Shown here in pieces: positions 16,222 through 24,368 of a stretch of DNA of 40,491 nucleotides; the first letter of the stretch is position 1; the number at the start of each line of letters is the position of its first letter. Location of the stretch: contig NZ_JARYTI010000041.1 in assembly GCF_029911635.1 (NCBI RefSeq), positions 1 through 40,491 on the forward strand. The letters are read 5' to 3'. The stretch comes from Sphingomonas sp. AR_OL41 (GTDB taxonomy: Bacteria > Pseudomonadota > Alphaproteobacteria > Sphingomonadales > Sphingomonadaceae). The notes beneath the pieces are model-generated. The model had not been told where the DNA came from and ran no database searches. It was given only the letters and a program-made list of their open reading frames with translations. The position numbers and the translations under genes were made by a program.

Positions 16222-17738
16222 GCCGCCTTCAGCTTGCGCGGGACCAGCCGCTCCGATGCGAGTGCTGCCTGCTGGCCCTCGTCCTGGCCCTCGTCGCCCG
16301 CCTCATGATATTCGGCGTCCTCGTTGACCGCCCAGATGTCATAGACGCGCGCGCCGGCGACGATGTTGCGCACCGTCAGCATCGCGGTCATCATCGCATG
16401 GTCCTGGTTGTTGTAGCGGTGCATGCCGTTGCGGCCGACCAGGTGCAGCGTCGGATAGCTCGCCTCGAGTTCGGCGCGCATCGCCTCGACATTGTCGCGA
16501 TATTCGTCGTCATAGACCGGATAGGCCTTTTCCTGCCGCACGACGCGGCCACCGACCACCGTCTTCGGATCGGCGAGACCGAGCGTCGCCAGTTCGCTGG
16601 TTGCGAGTGCAATCAGGTCGTCGTCCGAGGCCGACCACAGGCCGTCGCCCTCGAAGCAGAAATATTCGAGCCCGACACAGGCGAGGCTCGCGTCCGGCAC
16701 CATCTCGGGCGACCAGCTGCGGAAATTCTGTACGCGGCCGACCTGGACGCGCGGATCGTGAATGTAGATCCAGTTGTCGGGAAACAGATCGTCGGCGCGG
16801 ATCATCAGCGCGACGGTCAGGAAGTCGCGATAGCCGAGGCGCAGCGCGCTCGGCAGCGTCTGCGGCAGCGGATGGATCCGCCCGGCCAGCTCGCGCATCG
16901 GCGCCGAGGAAATGACGTGCGCCGCGCTGATCGCGAGCAGTTCGCCATCGCGCCGCGCGGTCATGCGCCAGCGGCCGCTGGCCTGGTCCTGCGCGATCTG
17001 GTGGAGTTCGGTGCCCATCAGCACCTTGTTGCCGCCGGCGACAACGGCATCGCGCGCGGCGTCCCACATCATCCCCGGTCCCTGGCGCGGATAGCGGAAG
17101 GTTTCGAGCAGCGACTTTACCGCCATACCGTCATTCTTGCGCTTATGCAGGCCGAGCGAGCGCTTGAGCCCGTCGATCACCGCGCCGCCGAGGCTCAGCC
17201 CCTTGATGCGCTGCGCCGCCCAGTCGGCCGACATTTCGTCGCACGGCATGCCCCACACCTTCTCGGTATAGGTCTTGAAGAAGATCGAATAGAGCTTGTG
17301 GCCGAACTGGTTGACGACCCATTGCTCGAAGCTCTTCACCTCCTTGTGCGGGAACAGCTTCCAGCGCGCATAGCTTGCCATGCACAAGGTCGAGCGCCAG
17401 ATGCCGAGGTTCATCAGCGCCTCGAAGGCGCGCAGCGGATAACTGTAGAACTTGCCCTCATAATAGATGCGGCTCATGCGCGGCCGCTCGATGAAATCGT
17501 CGGGCAGGATCTCGTTCCACAGGTCGACGACCTCGCGCGACTTGGAGAAGAAGCGGTGCCCGCCGATATCGAAGCGGAAGCCGTCATATTCGACCGTGCG
17601 GCTGATCCCGCCGACATAGACGGGGTCCTTCTCGATCACGGTGACCTTATAGCCCTGCCTAGTCAGCTGATAGGCCGCCGTCAGCCCGGCCGGCCCCGCG
17701 CCGATGATCGCCACATCGACCGCTTCGTCATCGCGCAT
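16218..17738 (-). CDS. FAD-dependent oxidoreductase, UDP-galactopyranose-mutase/amine-oxidase-like
   Basis: This flavoprotein has an N-terminal Rossmann fingerprint (DVAIIGAGPAGLTAAYQL, glycines at 13, 15 and 18) and the second FAD motif GGISRTVEYDGFRFDIGGHR. It resembles UDP-galactopyranose mutases and protoporphyrinogen-oxidase-like NAD(P)/FAD proteins that sit in polysaccharide clusters. KTYTEKVWGMPCDEMSADWA and the C-terminal GRNGMHRYNNQDHAM are typical of the group. ATG at 17738 is preferred to a TTG at 17786, because the added residues precede the fold and look random. It is the first gene of the cassette with the two GT-C-like proteins. The exact substrate is unknown. Confidence 0.8.
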   Translation of the reverse strand: MRDDEAVDVAIIGAGPAGLTAAYQLTRQGYKVTVIEKDPVYVGGISRTVEYDGFRFDIGGHRFFSKSREVVDLWNEILPDDFIERPRMSRIYYEGKFYSYPLRAFEALMNLGIWRSTLCMASYARWKLFPHKEVKSFEQWVVNQFGHKLYSIFFKTYTEKVWGMPCDEMSADWAAQRIKGLSLGGAVIDGLKRSLGLHKRKNDGMAVKSLLETFRYPRQGPGMMWDAARDAVVAGGNKVLMGTELHQIAQDQASGRWRMTARRDGELLAISAAHVISSAPMRELAGRIHPLPQTLPSALRLGYRDFLTVALMIRADDLFPDNWIYIHDPRVQVGRVQNFRSWSPEMVPDASLACVGLEYFCFEGDGLWSASDDDLIALATSELATLGLADPKTVVGGRVVRQEKAYPVYDDEYRDNVEAMRAELEASYPTLHLVGRNGMHRYNNQDHAMMTAMLTVRNIVAGARVYDIWAVNEDAEYHEAGDEGQDEGQQAALASERLVPRKLKAA

Positions 17739-17838
17739 GCTCGTGTCCGTCCCCGCTTGCTGTGCGGGGCCAAGCAATGGCGGCAAACGCCTAAGCTATG
17801 GTTAAAGAAATCTGGATTTCGCGAAGAAGCGACGACGA

Positions 17839-17873
17839 GCGGGCGCCGGGAACGCTGCGTTCGCGGCACCCGC
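17839..17873 (-). terminator. Hairpin downstream of rlmN
   Basis: GCGGGCGCCGGGAAC (17839-17853) and GTTCGCGGCACCCGC (17859-17873) pair at 13 of 15 positions with a five-base loop. It lies in the 173-bp gap between the rlmN stop and the flavoprotein start. No T-tract follows, so its role as a terminator is tentative. Confidence 0.35.
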
Positions 17874-17911
17874 CTCACCCGCTCCGCGCCGGCACGGGCA
17901 GGCTTGCCCAC

Positions 17912-19120
17912 TCACCCCAGCGCGGCGAGCTTCTCTTCGGCCTGGCGATCGAGCTCGGCGCGGCTCTTCTTTTCCGACGCGGTCTTGAGCTGGCCGCAGG
18001 CAGCATCGATGTCGCGCCCGCGCGGGGTACGCACCGGCGCCGAGATGCCGGCCTCGAAGATGATGTCGGAAAAGCGCCGCACGCGCTCGGGCGTCGAGGT
18101 GTCGTAGGGCGCGCCGGGCCAGGGGTTGAACGGGATCAGATTGACCTTGGCCGGCAGATCATAAAGCTTGAGCAGACGGACCAGCTCATGCGCCTCGGCA
18201 TCGCTGTCGTTCTTGTCCTTGAGCATGACATATTCGAAGGTGATGCGCCGCGCATTGTTGGCGCCGGGATAATCGGCGCAGGCCTGGAGCAATTCCTCGA
18301 TGCCGTATTTGCGGTTGATCGGGACGATCTCATCGCGCACTTCCTTGGTCACCGCGTGGAGCGAGACGGCGAGGTTGACGCCGATCTCGGCCCCGGCGCG
18401 CGCCATCATCGGCACCACGCCCGAGGTCGACAGCGTGATGCGGCGCTTCGACAGCGCGAGGCCGTCGCCGTCCATTACCAGCTTCAGCGCGTCGCGGACA
18501 TTGTCGAAATTGTACAGCGGCTCGCCCATGCCCATCATCACGATGTTGGTGAGCATGCGGCCCTCGGGCTGGCTCGGCCATTCACCGAGCGAATCGCGCG
18601 CGAGCATCACCTGGCCGACGATCTCGGCGCTGGTGAGGTTGCGCACCAGCCGCATCGTGCCGGTGTGGCAGAAACGGCAGTTGAGCGTGCAGCCGACCTG
18701 GCTCGACACGCACAAGGTCCCGCGATCGGCGTCGGGGATGAACACCATCTCGTAATCCTGCGCGTCGTCCGAGCGCAGCAGCCATTTGCGCGTGCCGTCG
18801 GTCGACACCTGCGTCTCGACCACCTGCGGCCGGCTGATCACGAAGCGCTGCTCGAGCCATGGCTGCATGGTCTTCGAGATGTCGGTCATCAGCGAGAAGT
18901 CGGTGACGCCGCGATTATAGATCCAGTGCCACAATTGCTTGGCGCGCAGCTTGGCCTGTTTCGCCTCGAGCTGCGACGTCTCCAGCGCCATGCGCAGGTC
19001 AAGCTTGGAGAGGCCTAGCAGGTCGATTCGGCCATCCGCGCGCGGCACGAAACTGCGCGGTACGGGCACGGGGTCGAAATGCCCGGGAAGGGACATGGGC
19101 GGCGCTACGGTGTCGAGCAT
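17912..19120 (-). CDS. rlmN: Dual-specificity 23S rRNA/tRNA adenine-C2 methyltransferase RlmN
   Basis: RlmN is a radical-SAM enzyme that methylates C2 of A2503 in 23S rRNA and of A37 in some tRNAs. It has 402 residues. The iron-sulfur motif CxxxCxxC is at Cys144, Cys148 and Cys151 (GCTLNCRFCHTG). The family sequences MGMGEPLYNFDNV and NLAVSLHA follow, then NLIPFNPWPG and the C-terminal RTPRGRDIDAACGQL with the mechanistic cysteine. An N-terminal extension of about 30 residues precedes the usual DLLGLSKLDL start. It is transcribed away from the phasin gene. Confidence 0.97.
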   Translation of the reverse strand: MLDTVAPPMSLPGHFDPVPVPRSFVPRADGRIDLLGLSKLDLRMALETSQLEAKQAKLRAKQLWHWIYNRGVTDFSLMTDISKTMQPWLEQRFVISRPQVVETQVSTDGTRKWLLRSDDAQDYEMVFIPDADRGTLCVSSQVGCTLNCRFCHTGTMRLVRNLTSAEIVGQVMLARDSLGEWPSQPEGRMLTNIVMMGMGEPLYNFDNVRDALKLVMDGDGLALSKRRITLSTSGVVPMMARAGAEIGVNLAVSLHAVTKEVRDEIVPINRKYGIEELLQACADYPGANNARRITFEYVMLKDKNDSDAEAHELVRLLKLYDLPAKVNLIPFNPWPGAPYDTSTPERVRRFSDIIFEAGISAPVRTPRGRDIDAACGQLKTASEKKSRAELDRQAEEKLAALG

Positions 19121-19252
19121 GAAGCCGCCATAGCCGAAATTCGGCGCCTTTGCCAGTGATGCAACCTGACGACCGCAGGAGCGGGGCGCGCTGCAACTTC
19201 ATCAAGCTAATGCCATGAACAATATAGTAATCTTCTCCGGCGGTGACACTTA

Positions 19253-19313
19253 TGTTGCACTGCAACAAAATACTTGCGAGTCGCCGCCAAGGCTATTATA
19301 TTGCGGTGCAGCA
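19253..19313 (+). promoter_or_regulatory. Phasin promoter with two operator-like TTGC/TGCA palindromes
   Basis: A sigma-70-type promoter is visible: TTGCGA at 19274-19279, 17 bases, TATATT at 19297-19302, start near 19309. TGTTGCA-C-TGCAACA (19253-19267) is a perfect palindrome just upstream of the -35. A second, degenerate copy TTGCGGTGCAG (19301-19311) covers the -10 and start. The centres are 46 bp apart. TGC-rich palindromes are bound by PhaR, the repressor of phasin genes in Paracoccus and Rhodobacter. PhaR itself is not in this window. Confidence 0.6.
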
Positions 19314-19333
19314 TAGAACGACAGGAGGCCGTC

Positions 19334-20092
19334 ATGGCCAGCAAGGACCCGAAGACTGTGACGGCGAAAACGCCCGCCAAGCCGGCGGCGAAGCCCGTTG
19401 TTGCATCGGCACCGGCCAAGCCGGTCGCCAAGCCCGTCGTGGCGAAGCCTGTCGCGGAGACACTCGTCGCCGCGCCGGCCACCTTCCCCGACAGCGCCGC
19501 GCCCGTCGCGGCCAAGATCGAGCCGGCCGTGGCCGCCCCCGTGGCGGCGATCGAACAAGCCGCCGATACCGCAGAGAAGACCGTGACCAAGACGATTGAA
19601 GCAAACCCTGTGGCGGCCCCCGTGCTCGCCGCCCTCAAAAAGGAAGTGACCACCATGGAATCCACCCTGAAGACCGCCGCCGAGAAGACCCAGGCCTATG
19701 TCGCCGAAGCCAATGATCGCGCCAAGGCCGCGATGGAAAAGGGCGCCAAGATGTTCGAGGACATGAACGAGTTCAGCAAGGGCAATGTCGAAGCCCTGGT
19801 CGAGTCGAGCAAGATTGCCGCCAAGGGCATGGAAACGATCGGCCAGAGCGCCGCGGACTATGCCCGCAAGTCGTTTGAGGGCGCGACCGCCACGCTGAAG
19901 AGCCTGTCGAGCGTCAAGTCGCCGACCGACTTCTTCAAGCTGCACAGCGACTATATGCGTTCGTCGTTCGACTCGATCGTCGCCGAGACGTCGAAGACCA
20001 CCGAAGCGATGCTCAAGCTCGCCGGCGAGGTCGCCCAGCCGATCTCGAACCGCGTCGCGGTTGCGGTCGAGAAGGTCAAGATCGCCGCGTAA
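19334..20092 (+). CDS. Phasin family protein with Lys/Pro/Ala-rich N-terminus
   Basis: Phasins coat polyhydroxyalkanoate granules and control their number and size. The protein has 252 residues from ATG 19334, which has AGGAGG at 19323-19328. Residues 1-95 are low complexity, with repeated KPA/KPV units and alternating lysines, resembling the tails of PhaF-type or histone-H1-like proteins. Residues about 110-252 form the phasin domain: amphipathic helices such as ANDRAKAAMEKGAKMFEDMN and SPTDFFKLHSDYMRSSFDS. Promoter and operators upstream and a terminator downstream make this a single-gene unit. An acetoacetyl-CoA reductase gene at 35378 fits a storage-polymer pathway. Confidence 0.92.
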   Translation: MASKDPKTVTAKTPAKPAAKPVVASAPAKPVAKPVVAKPVAETLVAAPATFPDSAAPVAAKIEPAVAAPVAAIEQAADTAEKTVTKTIEANPVAAPVLAALKKEVTTMESTLKTAAEKTQAYVAEANDRAKAAMEKGAKMFEDMNEFSKGNVEALVESSKIAAKGMETIGQSAADYARKSFEGATATLKSLSSVKSPTDFFKLHSDYMRSSFDSIVAETSKTTEAMLKLAGEVAQPISNRVAVAVEKVKIAA

Positions 20093-20121
20093 CGCCATCG
20101 CGCTACGACGACCAGAAAGGA

Positions 20122-20151
20122 GGGCGGCGCCGGTTCGGCGTCGCCCTTTTT
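20122..20151 (+). terminator. Intrinsic terminator of the phasin gene
   Basis: GGGCGGCGCCG (20122-20132), a three-base loop, and CGGCGTCGCCC (20136-20146) form an 11-bp stem with one G-U pair. TTTTT follows at 20147-20151. This is the clearest Rho-independent terminator in the window. Confidence 0.88.
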
Positions 20152-20221
20152 CGTTTATCGTACGATCTCGCCTCTCTCCCTCTTGCCCTTGGGCCGCGAC
20201 GTGCCATATTTTCGCACTCAC

Positions 20222-20599
20222 ATGATCAAGCGACCAACATCCAGCGCGCGCGCCGAACGCCTCGGCGACGACAACCAGGGCGGGGGCGACAATGAGCCGC
20301 CCGGCACCGGCCTTGGCCTCGCCACGCGCACCCGTACGCGCACCAAACAACCGACCCCCTATCGCGTGCTGATCCTCAATGACGATTATACGCCGATGGA
20401 GTTCGTAGTGCTGGTGCTGCAGCGCTTCTTCCGCATGAACATGGAGGAGGCGACGCGCGTCATGCTCCACGTCCACCAGAAGGGCGTCGGCGTGTGCGGC
20501 GTGTTCAGCTACGAGGTCGCCGAGACCAAGGTCAGCCAGGTCATCGACTTCGCGCGCGAGAACCAGCACCCACTGCAATGCACGCTGGAAAAGGCCTGA
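20222..20599 (+). CDS. clpS: ATP-dependent Clp protease adaptor ClpS
   Basis: ClpS binds proteins with N-degron residues and delivers them to ClpAP. The core is unmistakable: YRVLILNDDYTPMEFVVLVL (about residues 47-66) and MLHVHQKGVGVCGVFSYEVAETK (about residues 81-103). The predicted length is 125 residues from ATG 20222. A TTG at 20183 would add 13 residues with no family counterpart. No strong ribosome site is visible. The unconserved N-terminal 45 residues are polar and disordered-looking, as usual. clpA is not adjacent; murA follows after 72 bases. Confidence 0.95.
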   Translation: MIKRPTSSARAERLGDDNQGGGDNEPPGTGLGLATRTRTRTKQPTPYRVLILNDDYTPMEFVVLVLQRFFRMNMEEATRVMLHVHQKGVGVCGVFSYEVAETKVSQVIDFARENQHPLQCTLEKA

Positions 20600-20671
20600 G
20601 CCGAGCCACGCTTTCGGCGGCGTGACCCCGCGCGCCCTTGCGCGGTCCGGGCGGGGCGGTAGATACCGTCC

Positions 20672-21955
20672 ATGGATCGTATTCTCATTCGTGGCGGCAA
20701 CCGCCTGTCGGGCAAATTGCCCATTTCCGGCGCCAAGAATTCCGCGCTGACCCTCATGCCCTGCGCGCTGCTGACCGAAGAACCGGTCACGCTGCGCAAC
20801 CTGCCGCGACTCGCCGATGTCGACAGCTTCGGCCACCTGCTCAACCAGCTCGGCGCCTCGACCCAGATCGAGGGCGCCCGCCCGGAAGATTTCGGCCGCG
20901 TGATGACGATCCGCGCCGGCAAGCTGACCGCGACCGAGGCGCCGTACGACATCGTGCGCAAGATGCGCGCCTCGATCCTGGTGCTCGGCCCGCTGATTGG
21001 CCGCGCCGGCGAGGCGACGGTGTCGCTGCCCGGCGGCTGCGCGATCGGCAACCGCCCGATCGATCTCCACCTCAAGGCGCTGGAGGCGATCGGCGCGAAG
21101 CTGGAAATGGCCGCCGGATACGTCAAGGCGACCGCGCCCGGCGGACGACTGTCGGGCGGCAAATACACCTTCCCGATCGTGTCGGTCGGCGCGACCGAGA
21201 ATGTCGTGATGGCGGCGGTCACCGCGAAGGGCGGCTCGATCATCGAGAATGCCGCGCGCGAGCCCGAGATCGTCGACCTGTGCAACCTGCTCGTCGCGAT
21301 GGGCGCGAGCATCAGCGGCATCGGCACCGAGACGCTGGAGATCGAGGGTCGCGACCGGCTGCACGGCGCGACCTATCGCGTGATGCCCGACCGGATCGAG
21401 GCCGGCAGCTATGCCTGCGCCGCCGCGATCACCGGGGGTTCGCTCGAACTGGTCGGCGTCACCGCGCACGACATGCAGGCGACCGTCGCGGCGCTGATCC
21501 AGGCCGGCGTGTCAGTGACCGAGAAGAGCGGCAACCTGCTGGTCGAGGCCAATGGCAAGCTCGGCCCGCTGACGCTGTCGACCGCGCCTTACCCCGGCTT
21601 CGCCACCGACATGCAGGCGCAGTTCATGGCAATGCTGTGCAAGGCCGATGGCGCCAGCGTGCTGACCGAGACGATCTTCGAGAATCGCTACATGCACGTG
21701 CCCGAGCTGGCGCGGATGGGCGCCGATATTCTCGTCCAGGGCCGCACCGCGGTGGTACGCGGTGTCGACCGGCTGGTCGGCGCGCCGGTGATGGCGACCG
21801 ACCTGCGCGCCTCGATGAGCCTGATCCTCGCCGGCCTCGCCGCCGAGGGCGAGACGCAGGTGCAGCGCGTCTATCATCTCGATCGCGGTTATGAGCGGTT
21901 GGAAGAGAAGCTCAGCGCGGTCGGTGCGGATATCGAGCGCGTCGGCGACGGGTGA
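20672..21955 (+). CDS. murA: UDP-N-acetylglucosamine 1-carboxyvinyltransferase MurA
   Basis: MurA transfers enolpyruvate from PEP to UDP-GlcNAc, the first committed step of peptidoglycan synthesis, in the cytosol. It has 427 residues. Lys22 lies in ISGAKNSAL, and the active-site cysteine, the target of fosfomycin, is Cys123 in LPGGCAIGNRPIDLHL. PYPGFATDMQAQFMAML and the C-terminal ATDLRASMSLILAGLAAEGET are further family marks. It ends three bases before the convergent LytTR gene. Confidence 0.98.
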   Translation: MDRILIRGGNRLSGKLPISGAKNSALTLMPCALLTEEPVTLRNLPRLADVDSFGHLLNQLGASTQIEGARPEDFGRVMTIRAGKLTATEAPYDIVRKMRASILVLGPLIGRAGEATVSLPGGCAIGNRPIDLHLKALEAIGAKLEMAAGYVKATAPGGRLSGGKYTFPIVSVGATENVVMAAVTAKGGSIIENAAREPEIVDLCNLLVAMGASISGIGTETLEIEGRDRLHGATYRVMPDRIEAGSYACAAAITGGSLELVGVTAHDMQATVAALIQAGVSVTEKSGNLLVEANGKLGPLTLSTAPYPGFATDMQAQFMAMLCKADGASVLTETIFENRYMHVPELARMGADILVQGRTAVVRGVDRLVGAPVMATDLRASMSLILAGLAAEGETQVQRVYHLDRGYERLEEKLSAVGADIERVGDG

Positions 21956-21958
21956 TTT

Positions 21959-22753
21959 TCACCGCGCCTCGGGGATCCATCCGCCCGCGCGCAGGTCGGC
22001 GACCGCGCGCCGCGCGACGGGTACGACCATGCCATTGACGAGGTGGAGCCGCATCGCGCGAGATTGACCCTCGATGCGCGTCACCGCGGCCCGCGCCACC
22101 CACCAGGAGCGGTGGACGCGCATGCCTTCGATCCCGCTCAGCCCGGCGACAGCGCGCGCCATCGGCATGAGCAACAATTCGGCACCGAGTGGCGTGTGGA
22201 CGCGGACATAATGGTCCTCCATCGCGAGGCATAGGATATCGCGGCCGAGCCGCGGCGAAAGCAGCGTCCAGATCGACGCGTCGTCGTCGGATGCCTCGTC
22301 TGCGGTGAGTGTCGCCGGTGAAGAGGGGAGCTGCAGCAGGCCCGTCCATCTGGCGTAACCGAGCACCAGCAGTTCGGCGACGAGCAAGACCTGCAGGTAC
22401 CAGACGAGCGGCCCGATCCGGATACGCGCCAGGTCGGGCCAGAACCACAGCGCCAGCATGCGCGTCGCGATCGCCTGCGGGATCGACGCTATGACGATGA
22501 GGAAGACGCCGACCATCCATGGCGGGATTTCGCTTCGGCCGGCCACCGGCACGATGCTGACCACCGCCGCGCCATAGACGACCACCCCGAACCACATCGA
22601 GATCACCCAATAGGCGAGGCGATATTCCGCACTGCCATTGAGATAGCTGCCGAACGGTCCCGCCAGGCCGAGAATGGCGCCTGCGATCGTCGCGGCGATC
22701 ACCGCCCGTGCGATCGTCGCTGCCCTGCCTTTGCCTGGTGCCGCTGCCGTCAT
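21959..22753 (-). CDS. Membrane-anchored LytTR-family transcriptional regulator
   Basis: This is a DNA-binding regulator held in the inner membrane. About four hydrophobic segments (from about residue 14 to 135 of the 264-residue form) precede a C-terminal LytTR domain, with LCLAMEDHYVRVHTPLGAEL, then MRVHRSWWVARAAVTRIE and the closing LVNGMVVPVARRAVADLR. Such TM-LytTR proteins usually control neighbouring genes and themselves. ATG at 22753 is chosen. An ATG at 22819 would add an Arg-rich stretch and would lie against an inverted repeat that looks like an operator. It is divergent from the hydrolase gene. The signal sensed is unknown. Confidence 0.85.
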   Translation of the reverse strand: MTAAAPGKGRAATIARAVIAATIAGAILGLAGPFGSYLNGSAEYRLAYWVISMWFGVVVYGAAVVSIVPVAGRSEIPPWMVGVFLIVIASIPQAIATRMLALWFWPDLARIRIGPLVWYLQVLLVAELLVLGYARWTGLLQLPSSPATLTADEASDDDASIWTLLSPRLGRDILCLAMEDHYVRVHTPLGAELLLMPMARAVAGLSGIEGMRVHRSWWVARAAVTRIEGQSRAMRLHLVNGMVVPVARRAVADLRAGGWIPEAR

Positions 22754-22801
22754 CGCTGCCTGCCTATCGGGTCGACGCCGCAGCGGCAAACGCGCCCGCT
22801 T

Positions 22802-22815
22802 GCGAACCCGTTCGC
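22802..22815. promoter_or_regulatory. Inverted repeat in the LytTR/hydrolase divergent region
   Basis: GCGAAC-CC-GTTCGC is a perfect 6-bp inverted repeat at 22802-22815. A third similar half-site, GGCGAAAC, lies at 22821-22828. It sits between the preferred LytTR start (22753) and the hydrolase start (22895), where a divergent operator would be expected. Binding by the adjacent regulator is inference. Confidence 0.35.
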
Positions 22816-22894
22816 CCATTGGCGAAACGGCCCTCGCACCGCGTCAGGTCGCCTGTCAGGCGATGGGCCTCCCACGCCATCCCGAAAGCACGCC

Positions 22895-23884
22895 ATGATC
22901 GCTTCGCTTCGTCACCTCGCCTGTCTGCTGGCCGCACTTATCGCGCCGGTCGGCGTCGCCGCCGCGCCGTCCCATGCGCCAGTCAATATCGGCTTCCAGC
23001 ATCTTCAGGTCGATGGCACGGAAGTCGGCATCTGGTACCCGACGGCTACACCCGCTGCGTCGCACGGGCTTGATCTGTATGCGCAGACGGTCGCGATCGA
23101 CGCGCCCGTTGCGGGGCATGATCGCGCGTTGATCGTCATCTCGCACGGCAATGGCGGCAGCTATGCCGGGCATTACGATACCGCGCTGGCACTGGCGCAG
23201 GCCGGCTTCGTGGTCGCGTCGCTGACCCATCCCGGCGACAACTGGCGCGATCAGCGCAGCGCGCTCGATATCGCCGCGCGAACCCGCGCGATCAGCGCGC
23301 TGATCGACTATATGCTCGATCGCTGGTCGGGCCATGCCGTCCTGGCACCGGGGCGGATCGGCGCATTCGGCTTCTCCGCCGGCGGATTGACCGTCCTGAC
23401 GGCAGCCGGCGGCGTGCCCGACCTGGGTCGCCTGGGCCAACATTGCGCCGACCATCCAAACTTCTTCGACTGCACCCTGATTGCGTCGCACCGCGATGCG
23501 GTCGCGTCGTTATCGGCGACGCCGGCATGGCGCGCGGATCACAGGATACGCGCCTTGGTCGTCGCGGCCCCCGCGCTCGGCTTTACCTTCGACCACGCCG
23601 GGCTCGCCACGCTGATCATGCCGATCCAGCTATGGCGCGCAGCCGACGACCATGTCCTGCCGCAGCCTTATTATGCCGAAGCCGTGGCAAAGAACCTGCC
23701 CGCGAAGCCAGACTATCATGTCGTGCCGGGCGCCGATCATTTCGACTTCCTCGCACCGTGCAGCATCGCGCTGGCAGCGCAGGTGCCGGCGATCTGTCAT
23801 AGCGCACCCGGTTTCGACCGGGCCGCCTTTCATGCACAGTTCAATGCCGCCGTCGTCGCGTTCTTCGAACACACCCTCAAATAG
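22895..23884 (+). CDS. Secreted alpha/beta hydrolase (dienelactone hydrolase / PAF-acetylhydrolase-like)
   Basis: This is a predicted exported serine hydrolase of 329 residues. A signal peptide covers residues 1-24 (likely cut after VAAA). The nucleophile elbow is GFSAGG with Ser161. Candidate partners are Asp251/Asp252 (RAADDHVLP) and His282 (GADHFDF), placed as in the dienelactone-hydrolase fold. HGNGGSYAGHYD (residues 84-95) supplies the oxyanion region. Five cysteines, mostly late in the chain, suggest disulfides. The substrate is unknown, most likely an ester. It overlaps the convergent phosphatase pseudogene by eight bases. Confidence 0.88.
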   Translation: MIASLRHLACLLAALIAPVGVAAAPSHAPVNIGFQHLQVDGTEVGIWYPTATPAASHGLDLYAQTVAIDAPVAGHDRALIVISHGNGGSYAGHYDTALALAQAGFVVASLTHPGDNWRDQRSALDIAARTRAISALIDYMLDRWSGHAVLAPGRIGAFGFSAGGLTVLTAAGGVPDLGRLGQHCADHPNFFDCTLIASHRDAVASLSATPAWRADHRIRALVVAAPALGFTFDHAGLATLIMPIQLWRAADDHVLPQPYYAEAVAKNLPAKPDYHVVPGADHFDFLAPCSIALAAQVPAICHSAPGFDRAAFHAQFNAAVVAFFEHTLK

Positions 23885-24368
23885 ATCGTTGTTCGTCTTC
23901 GAAACCACGCAACCACGCAATCTGTCCGTCGGTGTCGGGCACCGTCAGTCCGCGGGCCCGACCGATCGCGTCCAGCGCATCATCCGCGCTCAGCCCGGCC
24001 AGCACGAGCACCATGCCGGCGATCAGCGAGGATCGTCCGATACCGGCGCGACAATGGATCGCGACGGCGTGTTTCGTTCCGCGTGCGCTGATCGCTTCAA
24101 CAAGCGCCCGTGCCTCCGCGCGAGACTCGGGGACGCCGCGATCGGGAATCGGAAACGAAATGAAATCGATTCCCGCAGTCCGGCAGAGCATCGCCTAACG
24201 CTGCAATTCGAGATCTTCAACTTCCCCTGGTTCGAGCAGGCTGACGACGAGATCGACGCCGGCGTTCCGCCAGCGCGCGATCTCGTCGTCCAACCAGTCG
24301 CCCGCGCGGGGACGTGCCATGATCGCCAGACGATGCCCCGCCGGATGGTCGATCCAGTAAAGGCTCAA
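23877..24368 (-). pseudogene. Tyrosine/dual-specificity phosphatase-like gene interrupted by an in-frame amber codon
   Basis: Read through, this frame encodes a 163-residue phosphatase of the cysteine-dependent family. The signature HCRAGIGRS has Cys106 and Arg112, preceded by the acid loop FPIPDRGVP. The N-terminal half (SLYWIDHPAGHRL, then GDWLDDEIARWRNAGVDLVV, then SLLEPGEV) is in the same frame but separated by TAG at 24197-24195 (codon 58), between ELQR and AMLC. No frameshift is needed. The TTG start at 24368 overlaps the stop of the upstream PLP-enzyme gene. The second half alone (from ATG 24191) keeps the catalytic loop but lacks the first third of the fold. It may be a recent nonsense mutation, a suppressed amber codon or a base error. 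Confidence 0.75.

Noticed and set aside
19250..21469. Very long minus-strand open frame (739 codons) across the phasin, clpS and murA genes
   Set aside because: It is antisense to three well-supported genes, has an Arg/Gly/His-biased composition and no recognisable domain. It is a by-product of high GC and codon bias.
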